Origin: CAVUAT01 sp963739545
GTDB taxonomy: Bacteria > Actinomycetota > Thermoleophilia > Solirubrobacterales > 70-9
Assembly (NCBI GenBank): GCA_963739545.1
Contig: CAVUAT010000011.1
Span: 124,001 to 188,000 of the forward strand
Reading direction: 5' to 3'
Length of the DNA stretch: 64,000 bases
Shown: in pieces, positions 16,810 to 26,834 of the stretch
Layout of the letters: each line of letters starts with the position of its first letter
Position numbering within the stretch: position 1 is the stretch's first letter
Notes under the pieces: generated by a model
Databases searched by the model: none
Told to the model about the DNA's origin: nothing
What the model saw: the letters and a program-made list of their open reading frames with translations, nothing else
Position numbers and translations under genes: made by a program

Positions 16810-18168
16810 ATGAGCGACAGAGCCCCCCTGGCTGTGGAGTCGAGCTCGCGCCGCCCGAAGGTGGCCGTCGTCGGGTTCCCGAACGCCGGCAAGAGCACCC
16901 TCGTCAATCGTCTCGCGGGGGGCAGCGCCGCCGTCACCGACTCCGAGCCCGGGGTGACCCGCGACCGCCGGGCGTTGCCCTGCGAGTGGAACGGGGTCGC
17001 GTTCGACCTGATCGACACCGGCGGGGTGGACCTCGCCGACTCCGACGAGCTCGCGCGCTCGGTCCAGTCCCAGGCCCAGATGGCGATCGAGGAGGCCGAC
17101 GTGATCGCCCTCGTCGTCGACGCCAGGGCGGGGCTCGGCCCCGGCGACGCCGAGATCGCCGACCTGTTGCGCCGTTCGCGCAAGCCGGTCCTCGTGATCG
17201 CCAACAAGATCGACCGGCCGGGGGAGGAGGCGGTGGGTGCCGAGCTGAACAGCCTCGGGCTCGGTGAGCCGCTCGCCGTCTCAGCCAGTCACGGCCTCGG
17301 GACGGGCGACCTGCTCGACCGCATCACCGCCGAGCTCTCTTCGCTGCCCGAGCCCGAGCCCGAGCCCCACGACCCGCCGCCTCGGATCGCGATCCTCGGC
17401 CGCCCCAACGTCGGCAAGTCCTCGCTGCTGAACGCGCTGCTCGGCTCCGAGCGCGTGATCGTCTCGGAGCGGGCGGGCACCACGCGCGACCCCGTCGACA
17501 CCGAGGTCGTCGTCGACGGCCGCACCGTGGTCCTCGTCGACACGGCCGGCCTGCGCCGGCGGGGAAAGGTCGCCGGGACGGTCGGCTACTACGCCCAGAT
17601 CCGAACGGAGTCAGCCGCCGAGCGGGCCGACGTCGCGATCGTTGTCTGCGATGCGTCCGAGGGGATCACGGGGGAGGACCTCCGCGTCGGCGAGCTGGCG
17701 ATGAAGTCCGGCTGCGCCACCGTGCTGGCTCTCAACAAGTGGGACATCGTGCGCGTTGACCTCGAGGACGCGAGAGCCCGAGCCCACAAGAAGCTTCGCC
17801 TGCGTCCCCCGGTGCTCACGCTCTCGGCCAAGACCGGCCGCGGGCTCGGGCCGGTGCTGAAGCAGGCGATCAACCTCGCCGACCGCGCGAACGAGCGCAT
17901 CTCGACGGGCGAGCTCAACCGCTTCGTCTCGAGCGTCGTCGCCGAGCGCTCACCTCCGGCGCGCCGCGGCAGGCGGCTGCGCCTCTACTACGCGGCCCAA
18001 GTCGAACGACGTCCGCCGCGGATCGCCATCCAGGTCAACGACCGCAAGTTGATCGTGCGCGACTGGGCCTACTTCCTCGAGAACAGGCTGCGCGACGCGT
18101 ACGGCCTCGAGGGCGTGCCTCTGATCATCGACTTCGTCCCCCGCACGGGCCGCGACCGGAGCGCCTGA
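16810..18168 (+). CDS. der: Ribosome-associated GTPase Der (EngA)
   Basis: Essential 50S-assembly GTPase. Two tandem G domains: G1 'GFPNAGKST' (about 23) and a second 'GRPNVGKSS' (about 198), each with DTGG/DTAG and NKID/NKWD motifs, followed by a C-terminal KH-like domain ending 'GVPLIIDFVPRTGR'. An acidic linker (PEPEPEP) joins the G domains. 452 aa; ATG 16810. Confidence 0.97.
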   Translation: MSDRAPLAVESSSRRPKVAVVGFPNAGKSTLVNRLAGGSAAVTDSEPGVTRDRRALPCEWNGVAFDLIDTGGVDLADSDELARSVQSQAQMAIEEADVIALVVDARAGLGPGDAEIADLLRRSRKPVLVIANKIDRPGEEAVGAELNSLGLGEPLAVSASHGLGTGDLLDRITAELSSLPEPEPEPHDPPPRIAILGRPNVGKSSLLNALLGSERVIVSERAGTTRDPVDTEVVVDGRTVVLVDTAGLRRRGKVAGTVGYYAQIRTESAAERADVAIVVCDASEGITGEDLRVGELAMKSGCATVLALNKWDIVRVDLEDARARAHKKLRLRPPVLTLSAKTGRGLGPVLKQAINLADRANERISTGELNRFVSSVVAERSPPARRGRRLRLYYAAQVERRPPRIAIQVNDRKLIVRDWAYFLENRLRDAYGLEGVPLIIDFVPRTGRDRSA

Positions 18169-18195
18169 CCGCTGCGCCGGGTATAAGGGTCGGCC

Positions 18196-20145
18196 GTGAA
18201 GCGACCCAAGTTCAAGCTGCCGCGACTGAAGTCCCGCGACGCCGCCGACGCCGAGCCGGAGGCAGAGCCCAAGCCCTGGACCCCGCTCGCAGCCGACCCT
18301 GCGCGCAGGCCGCCGCCAGCGTCCGAGCCCGAGTCGACCGAGCCCGAAGCCGACGAGCAGCCGACGAAGAAGAAGAGGAAGGACACGACCGGGCTGTGGT
18401 TCCGCGGCTCGACCCGGGTGCGCGCGGTCGGCTACTGGACGCGCGAGAAGGCCCAAGCCGCGGCCGAGGCCGGTCGCGGCTACGGCGAGGGCGCCGCCGA
18501 GTCCTGGGGCCGCCGCTCGAAGCGCGGCAAGATCCAGATCGCGGCGGTGGCGGGGGTCTTGTTGCTCTACGCGCTGCTCAAGTTCGTCCCCGTCCCGGGC
18601 GTCCCGTGCGGGTTCTCGGCGGCGAAGGAGTGCGCGCCCGGTGACGACACCGTCGCCCTCGTCCCCGCCGATTCCCTCCTCTATGCACACGTCACCCTCG
18701 AGGGTGACACCGCGCAGTCCGAGCGGGCCGCCGACGCCTTCGAACAGCTCTCGGAGCTCGAGCGGGTGGTCGTGGGCGGCGTCTCGACGGCCGTGCCGGC
18801 GCCGTCGGGCGCGGCGGTGGACGTCCGCGAGGACGTGTTGTCGTGGGCCGAAAAGGACCTCGCGGTCGCGATCATCCCCGGCGCGGGCAAGAAGGCCCCG
18901 TCCGAGGAGGCCTTCCTCGCCGGGGTCGGCGACCGCTCCGGCGCCGAGGAGTTCGTCACGAAGATCGCCCCGGTCGGCGTGGCGCCCACCCCGGAGAAGC
19001 AGGGCGACGCGACCCTCGACGTCTACGCCGAGGGCTTCGCGACCGCCTTCGTCGAAGGGCAGCTCGCGTTCGGCGCCGAGCCCGCTGTCAGGGCGATCCT
19101 CGATGCGGCCGCGGGCAAGCTCCCGGCGCTGAAGGACTCCGCCGAGGGCGCTCCGCGCGACGACCTGAGCGAGGCTCGCTTCGCAGAGGTCTACCTCTCG
19201 CGCGCAGGCATCCGAGCGCTGCTCGCGGGGAGGGTCGGTCCGGCGGCCCAGCTCGAGACCTTCGTCGATTACGGCGCGACCAGCGGCCTCGCGGCGGGTT
19301 TGATCGCCGAGGACGAAGGACTCGAGGTCGAGCTCGTGAGCGGACTCGACCCGAAGCTCGCGAAGAAGAGCCCCAGCTTCTTCTCGGGCCTGCCCACGTT
19401 CGAGCCCGGGCTTGCGTCCGAGGCGGGCGAGCGTGCCATCGGGTATGTGGGGGTCGGCGAGGTGGGCCCGACCGTGGCCGAGCTGCTCGAGCAGGCGGGG
19501 CCCAAGGCCGAGGGCCTTGCCGGTTCGCTGCAGGCGCTCGCCACCCAGCTCGAAACCGAGGCCGGCGTCAACCCGCTGCAGGACCTTCTGCCCGCGCTCG
19601 GCGGGCAGGCGGCGCTCGTCGCCGAGCCCACCGACGGCCGTCCCTTCGCGAGCCTGATCGTCGAGGACGTCGACGAGGACGAGGCGGCGGAGGCGCTCGC
19701 ACGCCTGCAGGGCCCGCTGCTGCGCGCCACTCGCTCGGGCGCCGACGGCGGCCAGGTCCCACGTTTCGAGGAGACCGATGTCGACGGGGTCACCGTGCGC
19801 TCGGTGCAGCTCTCTCCCGTGGTCAACCTCGCCTACGCCCTGTTCGACGGCAAGCTCGTCATCTCCACCAGCCCGGACGGCATCGAGCAGGTCCGCTCGG
19901 ACTCTGACGGTCTCGCCGATTCGGACGTCTACGAGGCCGCGACCGACCAGCTTCCAGACGAGGTCTCGGCGCTAGTCTTCCTCAACCTCGACGAGCTCTT
20001 CGGCCAGGTCGAGGCCATCGGACTGGCCGAGGATCCAACTTTCGCCGACTTGACGGTTCTTTTCGAAAACGCGTCCTCCGTGGGACTCGCCGTGACCGGC
20101 GAGGACGACCGGATCCGCACAGAGCTGTTCCTCGCAGTCGACTAG
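18196..20145 (+). CDS. DUF3352 membrane-anchored protein
   Basis: 649 aa: a Lys/Pro/Glu-rich cytoplasmic N terminus (1-110), one transmembrane helix (about 115-132, IQIAAVAGVLLLYALLKFV), then a large extracellular DUF3352 domain beginning 'VALVPADSLLYAHVTLEG' and ending 'VGLAVTGEDDRIRTELFLAVD'. The domain is common in actinobacteria and cyanobacteria; function unknown. GTG 18196 follows TATAAG (18182-18187) by 8 nt, a probable leaderless start. Confidence 0.82.
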   Translation: MKRPKFKLPRLKSRDAADAEPEAEPKPWTPLAADPARRPPPASEPESTEPEADEQPTKKKRKDTTGLWFRGSTRVRAVGYWTREKAQAAAEAGRGYGEGAAESWGRRSKRGKIQIAAVAGVLLLYALLKFVPVPGVPCGFSAAKECAPGDDTVALVPADSLLYAHVTLEGDTAQSERAADAFEQLSELERVVVGGVSTAVPAPSGAAVDVREDVLSWAEKDLAVAIIPGAGKKAPSEEAFLAGVGDRSGAEEFVTKIAPVGVAPTPEKQGDATLDVYAEGFATAFVEGQLAFGAEPAVRAILDAAAGKLPALKDSAEGAPRDDLSEARFAEVYLSRAGIRALLAGRVGPAAQLETFVDYGATSGLAAGLIAEDEGLEVELVSGLDPKLAKKSPSFFSGLPTFEPGLASEAGERAIGYVGVGEVGPTVAELLEQAGPKAEGLAGSLQALATQLETEAGVNPLQDLLPALGGQAALVAEPTDGRPFASLIVEDVDEDEAAEALARLQGPLLRATRSGADGGQVPRFEETDVDGVTVRSVQLSPVVNLAYALFDGKLVISTSPDGIEQVRSDSDGLADSDVYEAATDQLPDEVSALVFLNLDELFGQVEAIGLAEDPTFADLTVLFENASSVGLAVTGEDDRIRTELFLAVD

Positions 20146-20170
20146 ACACCCACCGGAGGTCCCAGAGCCC

Positions 20171-21423
<1,253 letters not shown>

Positions 21424-21427
<4 letters not shown>

Positions 21428-21951
21428 GTGCCGGGTTCGGTCGCCTCGGCCTCGAGGGCCGAGTCGCCCGCACGGCTGTGGGTGGCGCGGTCGACCTTCT
21501 CGACGACCTGCTCGGGCTGCGCGACCCCGGTGAAGATGAAACCGGAGTCATCCGTGCTCGCGGTGTCGAAGTCGACGTTCCCGATCTGCATCAGGCGCTC
21601 GTAGACCGACTGGGTGAAGTTGACGTTCTGCACGCGCTGCAACCTTGTCTCCTGGACGTTGCGGGCGATAATGCCCCGTTTGATGTTGAGCCGGCGGTCG
21701 GTGATCGTGTAGACGGTCGCGATGCGCTTGACCAATCCGGCGACGATCGTGATCCCTATCAACACGGCCGCGACCAGGACTCCGAGCCCGGTGTCCTCGA
21801 CGAGCTTGACGATCACGCCGATGCCGATGGCGACCGCGGTGCCTGCGAGGTAGAAGCCGAGGATCGCCCGCCACGACGGGTGCCCCTGGTAGATCACTCT
21901 CTCCCCGGACTGCAGGTCCACGGCGCGGAGCCTATCGCGGGCGCGCGACAT
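21424..21951 (-). CDS. PH (bPH2/YdbS-like) domain membrane protein
   Basis: 175 aa: cytoplasmic start, two adjacent transmembrane helices (about 28-50 and 56-74), then a bacterial pleckstrin-homology-like domain 'YTITDRRLNIKRGIIARNVQETRLQRVQNVNF' typical of the YdbS/YdbT family. Function not established; homologues are linked to membrane stress responses. Transcribed toward metK and divergent from priA. Confidence 0.82.
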
Positions 21952-21983
21952 GCTCGTCCGCGATCGCGCCTAGCCTCAGCCTC

Positions 21984-24167
21984 GTGTCCATCGCAAAGGT
22001 AGAGCCGCTGCTGACCACCCGGAGCGTCCGGGGGCCGTTCGACTATCGGTTGCCCGAGTCGATGGATGGGGTGGAGGTCGGGTCGATCCTCGTGGTCCCC
22101 TTCGGCCGCCAGCGGATCAAGGGGGTCGTCGTCGGGCTGGCCGAGACCAGTGAGGTTCCCGAGGCGAAGCTGGCGGAGCCGCTCGAGGCGCTCGAAGCCG
22201 GCGTGCCGCCCGACCTCGTCGAGCTCGGGTGCTGGGTGGGGGAGCAGTACTGCTCCACCCCCGCGCGAGGCCTGGGCCTGACGCTGCCGCCGGGGATCGG
22301 CAGCGGCGCGCAGGCGCGCAGCGTGAAGGCGCTGACCGAGCTCGAGGTCGAATCGACCGAGGAGGGCCAGGACGCTGTCAACGGGGGAGAGGTGCGTCTC
22401 GGCCTGCGCCAGCGGGCGGTGTTGCGGGCGCTCGCCGCCGGGCCTCAGAGCGCGCGCCACCTGGCGGCGACGGCGGGATCTGATCGCTCGACCATCCGGC
22501 GTCTCGAGGAGCGCGGATACGTCTCGACGCGAGAGGTCGAGAGGCGGCGCCGGCCCACCGTGACCGCGATCGGGGCCGCCAACGACGGCGTCGAGCTGAA
22601 CCCCGCCCAACGCGAGGCGGTCGCCTCGATCACGGGCTCGCTGGACGGCGAGGGCTCGTCGGCGTGGCTGCTGCACGGCGTCACCGGCTCGGGCAAGACC
22701 GAGGTCTACCTCGAGGCCGTGAAGGCGACGCTCGAGCGCGGACGGGGCGCGATCGTGCTCGTCCCCGAGATCGCCCTGACTCCCCAGACCATGAGCCGCT
22801 TTCAGCGGCGCTTCGGAGACTCCGTCGCGCTGCTCCATTCGAAGATGTCGGCGGGTGCCCGCTACGACGAGTGGCGGCGCCTTCGCTCCGGCGCGGCGCG
22901 CATCGCGGTCGGGCCTCGCTCCGCGGTGTTCGCTCCGGTCGAGGGGCTCGGGCTGATCGTGATCGACGAGGAGCACGACTCCTCCTACAAGCAGGAGGGC
23001 GACCCGCGCTACGACGCTCGCGAGGTCGCCGTGCGGCGCGCCGAGCAGGCCGGTGCGGTGCTCGTGGCCGGCACCGCGACGCCGCGGCCCGAGAGCTGGC
23101 GCTCGATGGCGCGCATCGACCTGCCCGACCGGGTCGACGGCCGGCCGCTCCCGCCCGTCGAGGTCGTCGACATGCGGGAGGGCGTCCGCGGCCCGCTTCA
23201 TCCCCGCACGGTCGACGCGCTGGCTCAGGTCCGCGCCGAGGGAGGGAAGGCGATCATCCTCATCAACCGCCGCGGCTACGCCGTGCACCTCGCTTGTCGC
23301 TCCTGCGGGCGAGCCTGGGAGTGCCCGAACTGCGACGTATCGCTGGTCCAGCACCGCTCCGGGACCCTCAACTGCCACCACTGCGGCCACGTCGAGCCGG
23401 GCCCGGAGTCCTGCCCCGACTGCGGCTCGGTGACCATCGCGCGCATCGGGGCGGGAACCCAACGCGTCGAGACCGAGCTGGTCTCGATGCTCGCGCCGCT
23501 TCCCGTCTTCCGCATGGACTCCGACGCGACCGCGGGCTCCGAGGGGCACGCAGGCCTGCTGCGCCGCTTCGACGAGGCCGACACCGGCGTGCTCGTCGGG
23601 ACCCAGATGGTGGCCAAGGGCCACGACTTCCCCGCGGTCACACTTGGCGTCGTGCTCGACGCCGACGGCTCGCTGCGCATGCCGGACTTCCGCGCCGAGG
23701 AGAGGACCTTCGCGCTGATCACCCAGCTCGCGGGCCGCAGCGGCCGAGGAGGGAGTGGGGGAAAGGTGATCGTGCAGGCGCTCGCGACGGGCGCGCCGAG
23801 CATCCGGCACGCCTCGGGACACGACGCCCCTGCGTTCCTCGAGGAGGAGCTTCGCCGCCGCGATGAGCTCCGCTACCCGCCGTTCTCCCATCTCGTCGAG
23901 GTCGCGCTGACTGGCGACGACGAGCCGCCCCTCGACCGGGCCGCCGAGCGGCTTGCCGCCGCCGTGAGCGAGCGCCTGCCCGCCGACGCCGAGCTGCTCG
24001 GTCCGGCGCCGATGTTCCGCCGCCGCGGCCGCCATCGCCGCCGCCTGCTCGTCAAGGCGGGCGACCGGCTGCCGACCGTCGACGCTGTGCGCGAGGCGGT
24101 CAAGGCGGCGGTCAAGGCGAAGGCCCTGAAGGACGTCTCGGTCTCGGTCGACGTCGACCCCCAATGA
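21984..24167 (+). CDS. priA: Primosomal protein N' (replication restart helicase)
   Basis: 3'-5' DNA helicase that reloads the replisome at stalled forks. 727 aa: N-terminal DNA-binding domain, Walker A GVTGSGKTEVY, DEEH box (IDEEHDSSYK), zinc-binding Cys clusters CRSCGRAWECPNC and CHHCGH...CPDCG, then helicase motifs 'GTQMVAKGHDFP' and 'QLAGRSGRG'. Some actinobacterial PriA proteins are reported degenerate; here Walker A and DEEH are intact. GTG 21984 follows TAGCCT (21971-21976) by 7 nt. Confidence 0.95.
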   Translation: MSIAKVEPLLTTRSVRGPFDYRLPESMDGVEVGSILVVPFGRQRIKGVVVGLAETSEVPEAKLAEPLEALEAGVPPDLVELGCWVGEQYCSTPARGLGLTLPPGIGSGAQARSVKALTELEVESTEEGQDAVNGGEVRLGLRQRAVLRALAAGPQSARHLAATAGSDRSTIRRLEERGYVSTREVERRRRPTVTAIGAANDGVELNPAQREAVASITGSLDGEGSSAWLLHGVTGSGKTEVYLEAVKATLERGRGAIVLVPEIALTPQTMSRFQRRFGDSVALLHSKMSAGARYDEWRRLRSGAARIAVGPRSAVFAPVEGLGLIVIDEEHDSSYKQEGDPRYDAREVAVRRAEQAGAVLVAGTATPRPESWRSMARIDLPDRVDGRPLPPVEVVDMREGVRGPLHPRTVDALAQVRAEGGKAIILINRRGYAVHLACRSCGRAWECPNCDVSLVQHRSGTLNCHHCGHVEPGPESCPDCGSVTIARIGAGTQRVETELVSMLAPLPVFRMDSDATAGSEGHAGLLRRFDEADTGVLVGTQMVAKGHDFPAVTLGVVLDADGSLRMPDFRAEERTFALITQLAGRSGRGGSGGKVIVQALATGAPSIRHASGHDAPAFLEEELRRRDELRYPPFSHLVEVALTGDDEPPLDRAAERLAAAVSERLPADAELLGPAPMFRRRGRHRRRLLVKAGDRLPTVDAVREAVKAAVKAKALKDVSVSVDVDPQ

Positions 24168-24200
24168 TCGACGAGAAGGCTCGTATCTAGACTTTGGCGC

Positions 24201-24857
24201 ATGAGCGAAGTGGCTGACACGGAGGTCGAGGAGCTCGACCAGGACCTGGTCGAGGGCAAGGAGCCCGAGGGGCTCGACCACGACGCGCTCGAGCGCCGCT
24301 CGGCGGCGCTGGCGCAGGTCATCAAGTTCGGCGACCCGGTGCTGAAGTCGAAGGCGTCGCCAGTGCGGGATTTCGACGAGGACCTCGCCCGCGACATCGA
24401 GCGGATGTTCGCGATCATGCGCGACGGCATGGGGGTGGGGCTCGCCGCGAACCAGCTCGGGACGCTGCGGCGCGTCCTCGTCTTCCAGGCCGGGGCGGAC
24501 GCGCCGCCGACTGCGCTGGTCAACCCCGAGATCGAGTGGAGCTCCGACGAGCTCGTCACGGCCGAGGAGGGCTGCCTCAGCCTTCCGGGCATCGTCCTTG
24601 ACGTCGAGCGGCCGCTGCACGTGAGGGCGACCGGGGTCGACGAGGGCGGCGAGCCGGTCGTGATCGAGGCCTCGGGGCTCGAGGCCAGGGTGCTCCAGCA
24701 CGAGGTCGACCATCTCGACGGCGTCCTGATCCTCGAGCGCGCGCCGCGCGACCAGCGCAAGGGAGCGATGCGGGCCCTCCGCGAAGGAGGCAGCTTCGCG
24801 CCCGAGCGGCCCGACGAGGACGAGGACGAGGCCGAGCCCGAGCCCACCGAGACTTGA
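24201..24857 (+). CDS. def: Peptide deformylase
   Basis: Removes the N-formyl group from nascent proteins. Three motifs are intact: GVGLAANQLG, EGCLSLPG (metal Cys) and QHEVDHLDG (metal His, catalytic Glu). The 218-aa form has an acidic N-terminal extension of about 40 residues and an acidic C terminus. ATG 24201 lies 7 nt after TAGACT (24188-24193). The stop overlaps the TTG of fmt, the usual def-fmt coupling. Confidence 0.95.
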   Translation: MSEVADTEVEELDQDLVEGKEPEGLDHDALERRSAALAQVIKFGDPVLKSKASPVRDFDEDLARDIERMFAIMRDGMGVGLAANQLGTLRRVLVFQAGADAPPTALVNPEIEWSSDELVTAEEGCLSLPGIVLDVERPLHVRATGVDEGGEPVVIEASGLEARVLQHEVDHLDGVLILERAPRDQRKGAMRALREGGSFAPERPDEDEDEAEPEPTET

Positions 24858-25805
24858 GGACCGTCTACCTCGGCACGTCCGAGTTCGCCGCGACGGTCCT
24901 CCGCCGCCTCGCGGGCAGCGATCATCCGCCGGCGCTGGCAGTGACCCCATCGGACAGCCGCAAGGGACGCGGCAGGCTCGAGGGGCCGCCGCCGGTCGCG
25001 GTGGTGGCGCGCGAGCTTGGCATCGAGGTTCACCAGGCGCCCGACGTCAACGAGGCTGCGTCGCTTGAGGCGATCGCCTCCGCGCACGGCGAGGCGATTG
25101 TCGTCTGCGCCTTCGGCCAGCTGATCCGCGAGCCGCTGCTGAGCGGCGGGGGGGACGAGGACGGCGGCGGGGACGAGGATGGAGGGATCCTGAACGTGCA
25201 TCCTTCGCTGCTGCCGCGCTGGCGCGGCGCGGCGCCGATCGAGCGGGCGATGATGGCCGGGGACCAGCTGACCGGGACGTCGATCATGCGGCTGACCGCG
25301 GGCCTCGACTCCGGCCCGGTCGCGCTGATGGCGGAGATCCCGATCGGCTCCGCACGACTACTTCGACGACCTGGCGGGGCGCCTCGCGGCCGCGAGCGGC
25401 GAGCTGCTGGTGCGCGCCCTCGACCTGCGGGCGGCGGGTGAGCTCGAGTTCTCAGAGCAGGACGAGAGCCTCGCGACATACGCCGAGAAGATCGGGCCGG
25501 CCGACCGCCGCCTCGATCCCTCGCGAGACGCGGCCGAGCTCGCCTGGACGGTGCGGGCGCTCAATCCCCACATCGGCACCCACATCGAGCTCGAGGGCGA
25601 GAAGCGACTCGGCGTGCGCCGGGCACACGCCGTCGCGAGCGGGCCCCCGCAGGGCAGGATCGAGGTCGATGAGGAGCACGGGGTTCTGGTCCTCGGCACG
25701 GCCGAGGCGGCGCTTGCGCTCGAGGTCGTGCAGCCTCCGGGCAAGAAGGAGATGCCCGCGGCGGAGTTCGTGCGCGGATATCCGGTCCCTTCACGCGCTC
25801 TGTAA
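24854..25805 (+). pseudogene. fmt: Methionyl-tRNA formyltransferase, interrupted by a frameshift
   Basis: Formylates initiator Met-tRNA. TTG 24854 overlaps the def stop. The N-terminal half is normal (YLGTSEFAATVL, 'ILNVHPSLLPRWRGAAPIERA') apart from an inserted acidic tandem repeat GGGDEDGGGDEDGG from an 18-bp duplication near 25147-25185. After 'AEIPIGSA' (about 25345-25356) the frame fails and stops at 25441, while the expected continuation DYFDDLAGRLAAASGELL is in the next frame and runs to 25805 with an intact C-terminal domain. Restored length is about 316 aa, the usual size. One extra base, a sequencing error, or recoding could explain it. Loss would be surprising because def is intact. 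Confidence 0.8.
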
Positions 25806-25825
25806 CACCAGGCTACGATCAACAC

Positions 25826-26104
25826 ATGGCCGCAGAACGAGCTGATGGAGGGCTCGGGGGCCCGTCCGATGCCCCCGAGGCGACGGAGGGCGCGCTCAAG
25901 CGCCCCAACTGCCCTGGCTGCAACGAGCCCTGGCTGCGCCCGGCTCAGCTTCCGGGCCGCTTCGTCTGCGTGTACTGTCTCCGCCGCTTCGAGCTCGTCT
26001 CGCAGTGCCCCAACTGCGGCGAGCACCAGACCATCAGCCGCATGAGCCGCACCGAGGACATGAAGTGCCAGCACTGCGGGCACTCGATGCTCCGCCCGAT
26101 CTAG
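25826..26104 (+). CDS. Small double zinc-ribbon protein
   Basis: 92 aa with four CxxC pairs: CPGC, CVYC, CPNC and CQHC, forming two zinc ribbons separated by a short linker; a disordered acidic N terminus precedes them. No catalytic motif. TACGAT (25814-25819) is 6 nt before ATG 25826, so it has its own leaderless promoter. Function unknown; possibly a nucleic-acid or protein-binding adaptor. Confidence 0.75.
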   Translation: MAAERADGGLGGPSDAPEATEGALKRPNCPGCNEPWLRPAQLPGRFVCVYCLRRFELVSQCPNCGEHQTISRMSRTEDMKCQHCGHSMLRPI

Positions 26105-26117
26105 CACCCCCGAGACC

Positions 26118-26831
26118 ATGGAAGCCGCCACCACACCGGGAGCAGACGCCCGCCGCGAGCTCTACGCGAGCAAGCGCGTCGTCCCCTCGATCCTCTCGTC
26201 CGACTTCTCGATGCTCGGCTCACAGGTCGCCGAGGTGATGGCCGCGGGCGCCAAGGTGATCCACGTCGACGTGATGGACGGCCACTTCGTGCCGCCGATC
26301 ACGATCGGGCCGCTGGTCGCGGGCTCGATCGCCGACCAGGTCCACGAGGCGGGCGGTGCGATCGACGTCCACCTGATGATCGAGAGCCCCGACCGCCACA
26401 TCGAGGAGTTCGCCAAGGCCGGAGCCGACTCGATCACCTTCCACGCCGAGGCGACCCCGCACGCCAACCGCACCCTGAGCGCGATTCGCGAGCTCGGCTG
26501 CCTGGCGGGCATCGCGATCAACCCCGGCACCCCCGCGGAGGCGGTCTCGGCGCTGACCGGCTACGCCGACATCGTGCTCTGCATGACCGTGAACCCCGGC
26601 TGGGGCGGCCAGCCCTTCATCCAGGAGTCGCCCGCCAAGGTCGCCCGCCTCCGCGAGCTCGCCGGCGAGGCTGCGATAGAGGTCGATGGAGGCATCGACC
26701 CGAGCACGGCCGGCAGCGTCAGCGAAGCGGGCGCCGGCCTCTTCGTCGCGGGCTCGGCGATCTTCGGCTCCGAGGATCCCGCAGCCGCGTACAACTCGAT
26801 CGCTGAAGCCGCGGGCGCCGAAGTCGTCTAG
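26118..26831 (+). CDS. rpe: Ribulose-phosphate 3-epimerase
   Basis: TIM-barrel epimerase of the pentose phosphate pathway. 'PSILSSDFSMLG', 'VDVMDGHFVPPITIGP', 'VDVHLMIESPD'-type strand (IDVHLMIESPD), 'CMTVNPGWGGQ' and 'EVDGGIDPSTA' are the expected metal and phosphate-binding strands. 237 aa, with about 20 extra N-terminal residues. Thirteen nt after the zinc-ribbon gene. Confidence 0.95.
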   Translation: MEAATTPGADARRELYASKRVVPSILSSDFSMLGSQVAEVMAAGAKVIHVDVMDGHFVPPITIGPLVAGSIADQVHEAGGAIDVHLMIESPDRHIEEFAKAGADSITFHAEATPHANRTLSAIRELGCLAGIAINPGTPAEAVSALTGYADIVLCMTVNPGWGGQPFIQESPAKVARLRELAGEAAIEVDGGIDPSTAGSVSEAGAGLFVAGSAIFGSEDPAAAYNSIAEAAGAEVV

Positions 26832-26834
26832 GGC

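Noticed and set aside
20146..20170. SAM riboswitch before metK
   Set aside because: Only 25 bp separate metK from the previous gene, too short for any SAM riboswitch.
21894..24950. Very long antisense open frame opposite priA/def
   Set aside because: GC-rich mirror of real genes; low-complexity Arg/Ala/His-rich product with no recognisable domain.
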